Assembly: GCA_003151155.1 (NCBI GenBank)
Contig: PLWX01000087.1
Span: 43,888-107,887 of the forward strand
Origin: Acidobacteriaceae bacterium
GTDB lineage: Bacteria; Acidobacteriota; Terriglobia; Terriglobales; Acidobacteriaceae
DNA: 64,000 nt
Direction of reading: 5' to 3'
The translations under genes and the position numbers were made by a program. Positions 62,464 through 64,000 of this stretch are shown piece by piece. The notes beneath the pieces were generated by a model. It was not told the DNA's origin. It did not search any database and worked only from the letters and a program-made list of their open reading frames with translations. The stretch's first letter is position 1. The number at the start of each line of letters is the position of its first letter.

Positions 62464-64000
62464 ATGGGGTTCCTTCGAGTTCTTCTCTGCGCCATCCTTG
62501 CTGCCACCGCGGCTGCCCAAACTGCGCCGAAGCCAGTTGCCGATTTTGTCGATCTCGCCGGCAAAGCGGGGTTCAACGTCACCACGACGTTTGGTGGCAA
62601 GACGGAGAAGAAATACATCATCGAGACGACCGGCACCGGCGTCGCCATTCTTGACTACGACAATGATGGGTATCCCGATATTTACGTGGTGAATGGAACC
62701 ACGCTGGATACAAAATCCGACGGACCTACCAGCAAACTGTTCCATAACAATCACGACGGCACGTTTAGTGACGTCACGGACAAAGCCGGAGTCGGACTGC
62801 GCGGGTGGGGACAGGGCGCCTGCGTCGGCGATTATGACAACGACGGCTACGACGATCTGTACGTCACGTTCTACGGCAAGAACCACCTGTTTCACAATCG
62901 CGGCAACGGTACGTTTGAAGACGTAACCGATAAAGCGGGCGTCGGAGGCAGCGGACACGATTGGAGCTCGGGGTGTGCGTTCGTCGACTACGACCGCGAC
63001 GGCAAGGTCGATCTCGCGGTCGCGCACTACGTCGATTTCGATATCGCGACAGCGCCGAAGCCGGGTGAGAGCCAGTCATGCGTGTGGAAGGGCGTGCCGG
63101 TGATGTGCGGTCCGCGCGGCCTGAAACCCGCGCGCAACGTGCTCTATCACAACCTGGGAAACGGCAAGTTCGAAGATGTAAGCGAGAAAGCGGGATTCCA
63201 AAAAACGGTTGGGACGTATTGTCTCTCGGTCTCGCCGCTTGATTATGACGACGACGGCTGGCCCGACATTTACATGGCTTGCGATTCCACGCCCTCGATT
63301 CTCTATCACAACAAACATGACGGAACGTTTGAAGACGTAGGCATCAGCGCAGGCGTAGCTCTGAATGAAGATGGCCGCGAGCAAGCCGGTATGGGCTCAA
63401 CCGTCGCGGACTACGACGGCAACGGCAAACTCGATATCTTCAAAACGAATTTTTCTGACGACACTTCTACCCTTTACCAGAACAACGGTGGCGGATCATT
63501 TACCGATGCGACCTTCGCTGCCGGGCTGGGATTGCACACGCAATATCTCGGCTGGGGCACGATGTTCTTCGACTTCGACAATGACTCGTGGCCCGACCTT
63601 CTGGTAATCAACGGTCACGTTTACCCCGAGGTGGAGAGGCAGCATCTCGGCAGCGATTACGAACAGCCGCGGTTGCTGTATCGCAATTTGGGGAATGGTA
63701 AGTTCGCCGATGTGGGCGATGCCGCGGGTGCGGCCTTCCAGGATCGCGCTTCCGGCCGTGGGCTGGCGATCGCCGATTTCTGGAATGATGGCCGCCAGTC
63801 GGCCGTCGTGGCCAATATGAATGCGCCGGTCGCGCTGCTGGTGAACCAGATGAAATATGCGAATCACTGGGTCGCGTTCAAAACAGTCGGCACCAAGTCG
63901 AATCGCGATGGGCTGGGGGCAAGAATCAGCGTGACCATCGGGAAGCGAGTGCTCGTCGATGAAGTACGCAGTGGTTCCAGCTACGACTCCAACAACGACA
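62464..64000 (+). CDS. FG-GAP/CRTAC1-type repeat protein, 3' end outside window
   Basis: 512 codons visible. A signal peptide (MGFLRVLLCAILAATAAAQ) is followed by FG-GAP/VCBS repeats with calcium-site motifs of the type DYDNDGYPDIYV, DYDNDGYDDLYV, DYDRDGKVDLAV, DYDDDGWPDIYM, DYDGNGKLDIF and DFDNDSWPDLLV. The visible end (LGARISVTIGKRVLVDEVRSGSSYDS) opens an ASPIC/UnbV domain. Such secreted proteins form calcium-bound propellers. TATACT lies 12 bp before the ATG, so the leader is very short. No ribosome binding site is seen. Confidence 0.85.
   Translation, partial: MGFLRVLLCAILAATAAAQTAPKPVADFVDLAGKAGFNVTTTFGGKTEKKYIIETTGTGVAILDYDNDGYPDIYVVNGTTLDTKSDGPTSKLFHNNHDGTFSDVTDKAGVGLRGWGQGACVGDYDNDGYDDLYVTFYGKNHLFHNRGNGTFEDVTDKAGVGGSGHDWSSGCAFVDYDRDGKVDLAVAHYVDFDIATAPKPGESQSCVWKGVPVMCGPRGLKPARNVLYHNLGNGKFEDVSEKAGFQKTVGTYCLSVSPLDYDDDGWPDIYMACDSTPSILYHNKHDGTFEDVGISAGVALNEDGREQAGMGSTVADYDGNGKLDIFKTNFSDDTSTLYQNNGGGSFTDATFAAGLGLHTQYLGWGTMFFDFDNDSWPDLLVINGHVYPEVERQHLGSDYEQPRLLYRNLGNGKFADVGDAAGAAFQDRASGRGLAIADFWNDGRQSAVVANMNAPVALLVNQMKYANHWVAFKTVGTKSNRDGLGARISVTIGKRVLVDEVRSGSSYDSNND

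Noticed and set aside
1-64000. CRISPR array
   Set aside because: No regularly spaced identical repeats; the direct repeats at 37106 have only two copies and no cas genes are present.

Overview
The window is 64 kb of a GC-rich bacterial chromosome. Gene content suggests an Acidobacteriota member, close to the Koribacter/Terriglobales type. The signs are a TPR-tailed Ser/Thr kinase, many secreted proteins of unknown function, YVTN and FG-GAP/CRTAC1-type proteins, a two-subunit 2-oxoacid:ferredoxin oxidoreductase, a complete tol-pal cluster, a DUF4256 protein and many short dispersed intergenic palindromes. This assignment is inference; there is no rRNA in the window. I see no prophage, IS element or CRISPR array.

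Layout. 1-6.8 kb: glutamate dehydrogenase (cut by the window edge), a membrane Ser/Thr kinase, a PilZ protein, a single-domain response regulator, a lipoprotein and LexA. 7-14 kb: small secreted proteins, a TPR-GAF-degenerate GGDEF protein followed by a degenerate aminofutalosine-synthase-like radical SAM protein, a small 2Fe-2S protein, and an ECF sigma / membrane anti-sigma-like / secreted protein triad with overlapping ends. 14-19.4 kb, minus strand: tolQ-tolR-tonB/tolA-tolB-pal-ybgF. 19.7-23 kb: recN, then an AT-rich promoter and an AbiE-like toxin-antitoxin pair in reversed order. 23-26 kb: korAB. 26.2-28.5 kb: a ribosome-hibernation-factor domain fused to sigma-like regions, followed by a bacterial eRF1-like protein. 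28.5-42 kb: Tat-exported asparaginase, MarC, DUF4256, DUF1801, a phosphodiesterase, ferrochelatase with a peroxiredoxin, glpX, glutaryl-CoA dehydrogenase, a glycosyltransferase-like protein, a BON lipoprotein and a radical SAM protein. 42-54 kb: an inactive/active M16 peptidase pair, argD-like aminotransferase, hydrolase, DedA, PGPGW, DUF58, a CBS protein, a frameshifted membrane protein, a small outer-membrane barrel and tRNA-Lys. 54-64 kb: an operon of two pilin-like secreted proteins, a periplasmic chaperone and a large outer-membrane barrel protein, then a YVTN propeller and an FG-GAP protein that runs off the window.

The two most interesting systems are (i) the HPF-sigma fusion next to an eRF1-like gene, which looks like a translation-stress or ribosome-rescue unit with a link to transcription, and (ii) the chaperone/pilin-like operon in which the usual usher is replaced by an outer-membrane protein with a secretin-type N domain and three C-terminal Ig-like (SdrD/carboxypeptidase-regulatory) domains. 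Also of note are a radical SAM homologue whose cluster motif has lost a cysteine, and a family of dispersed repeats whose hairpin stems differ between copies but keep their pairing.

Positions of domains are estimated by eye from the translated sequences; no database search was run.
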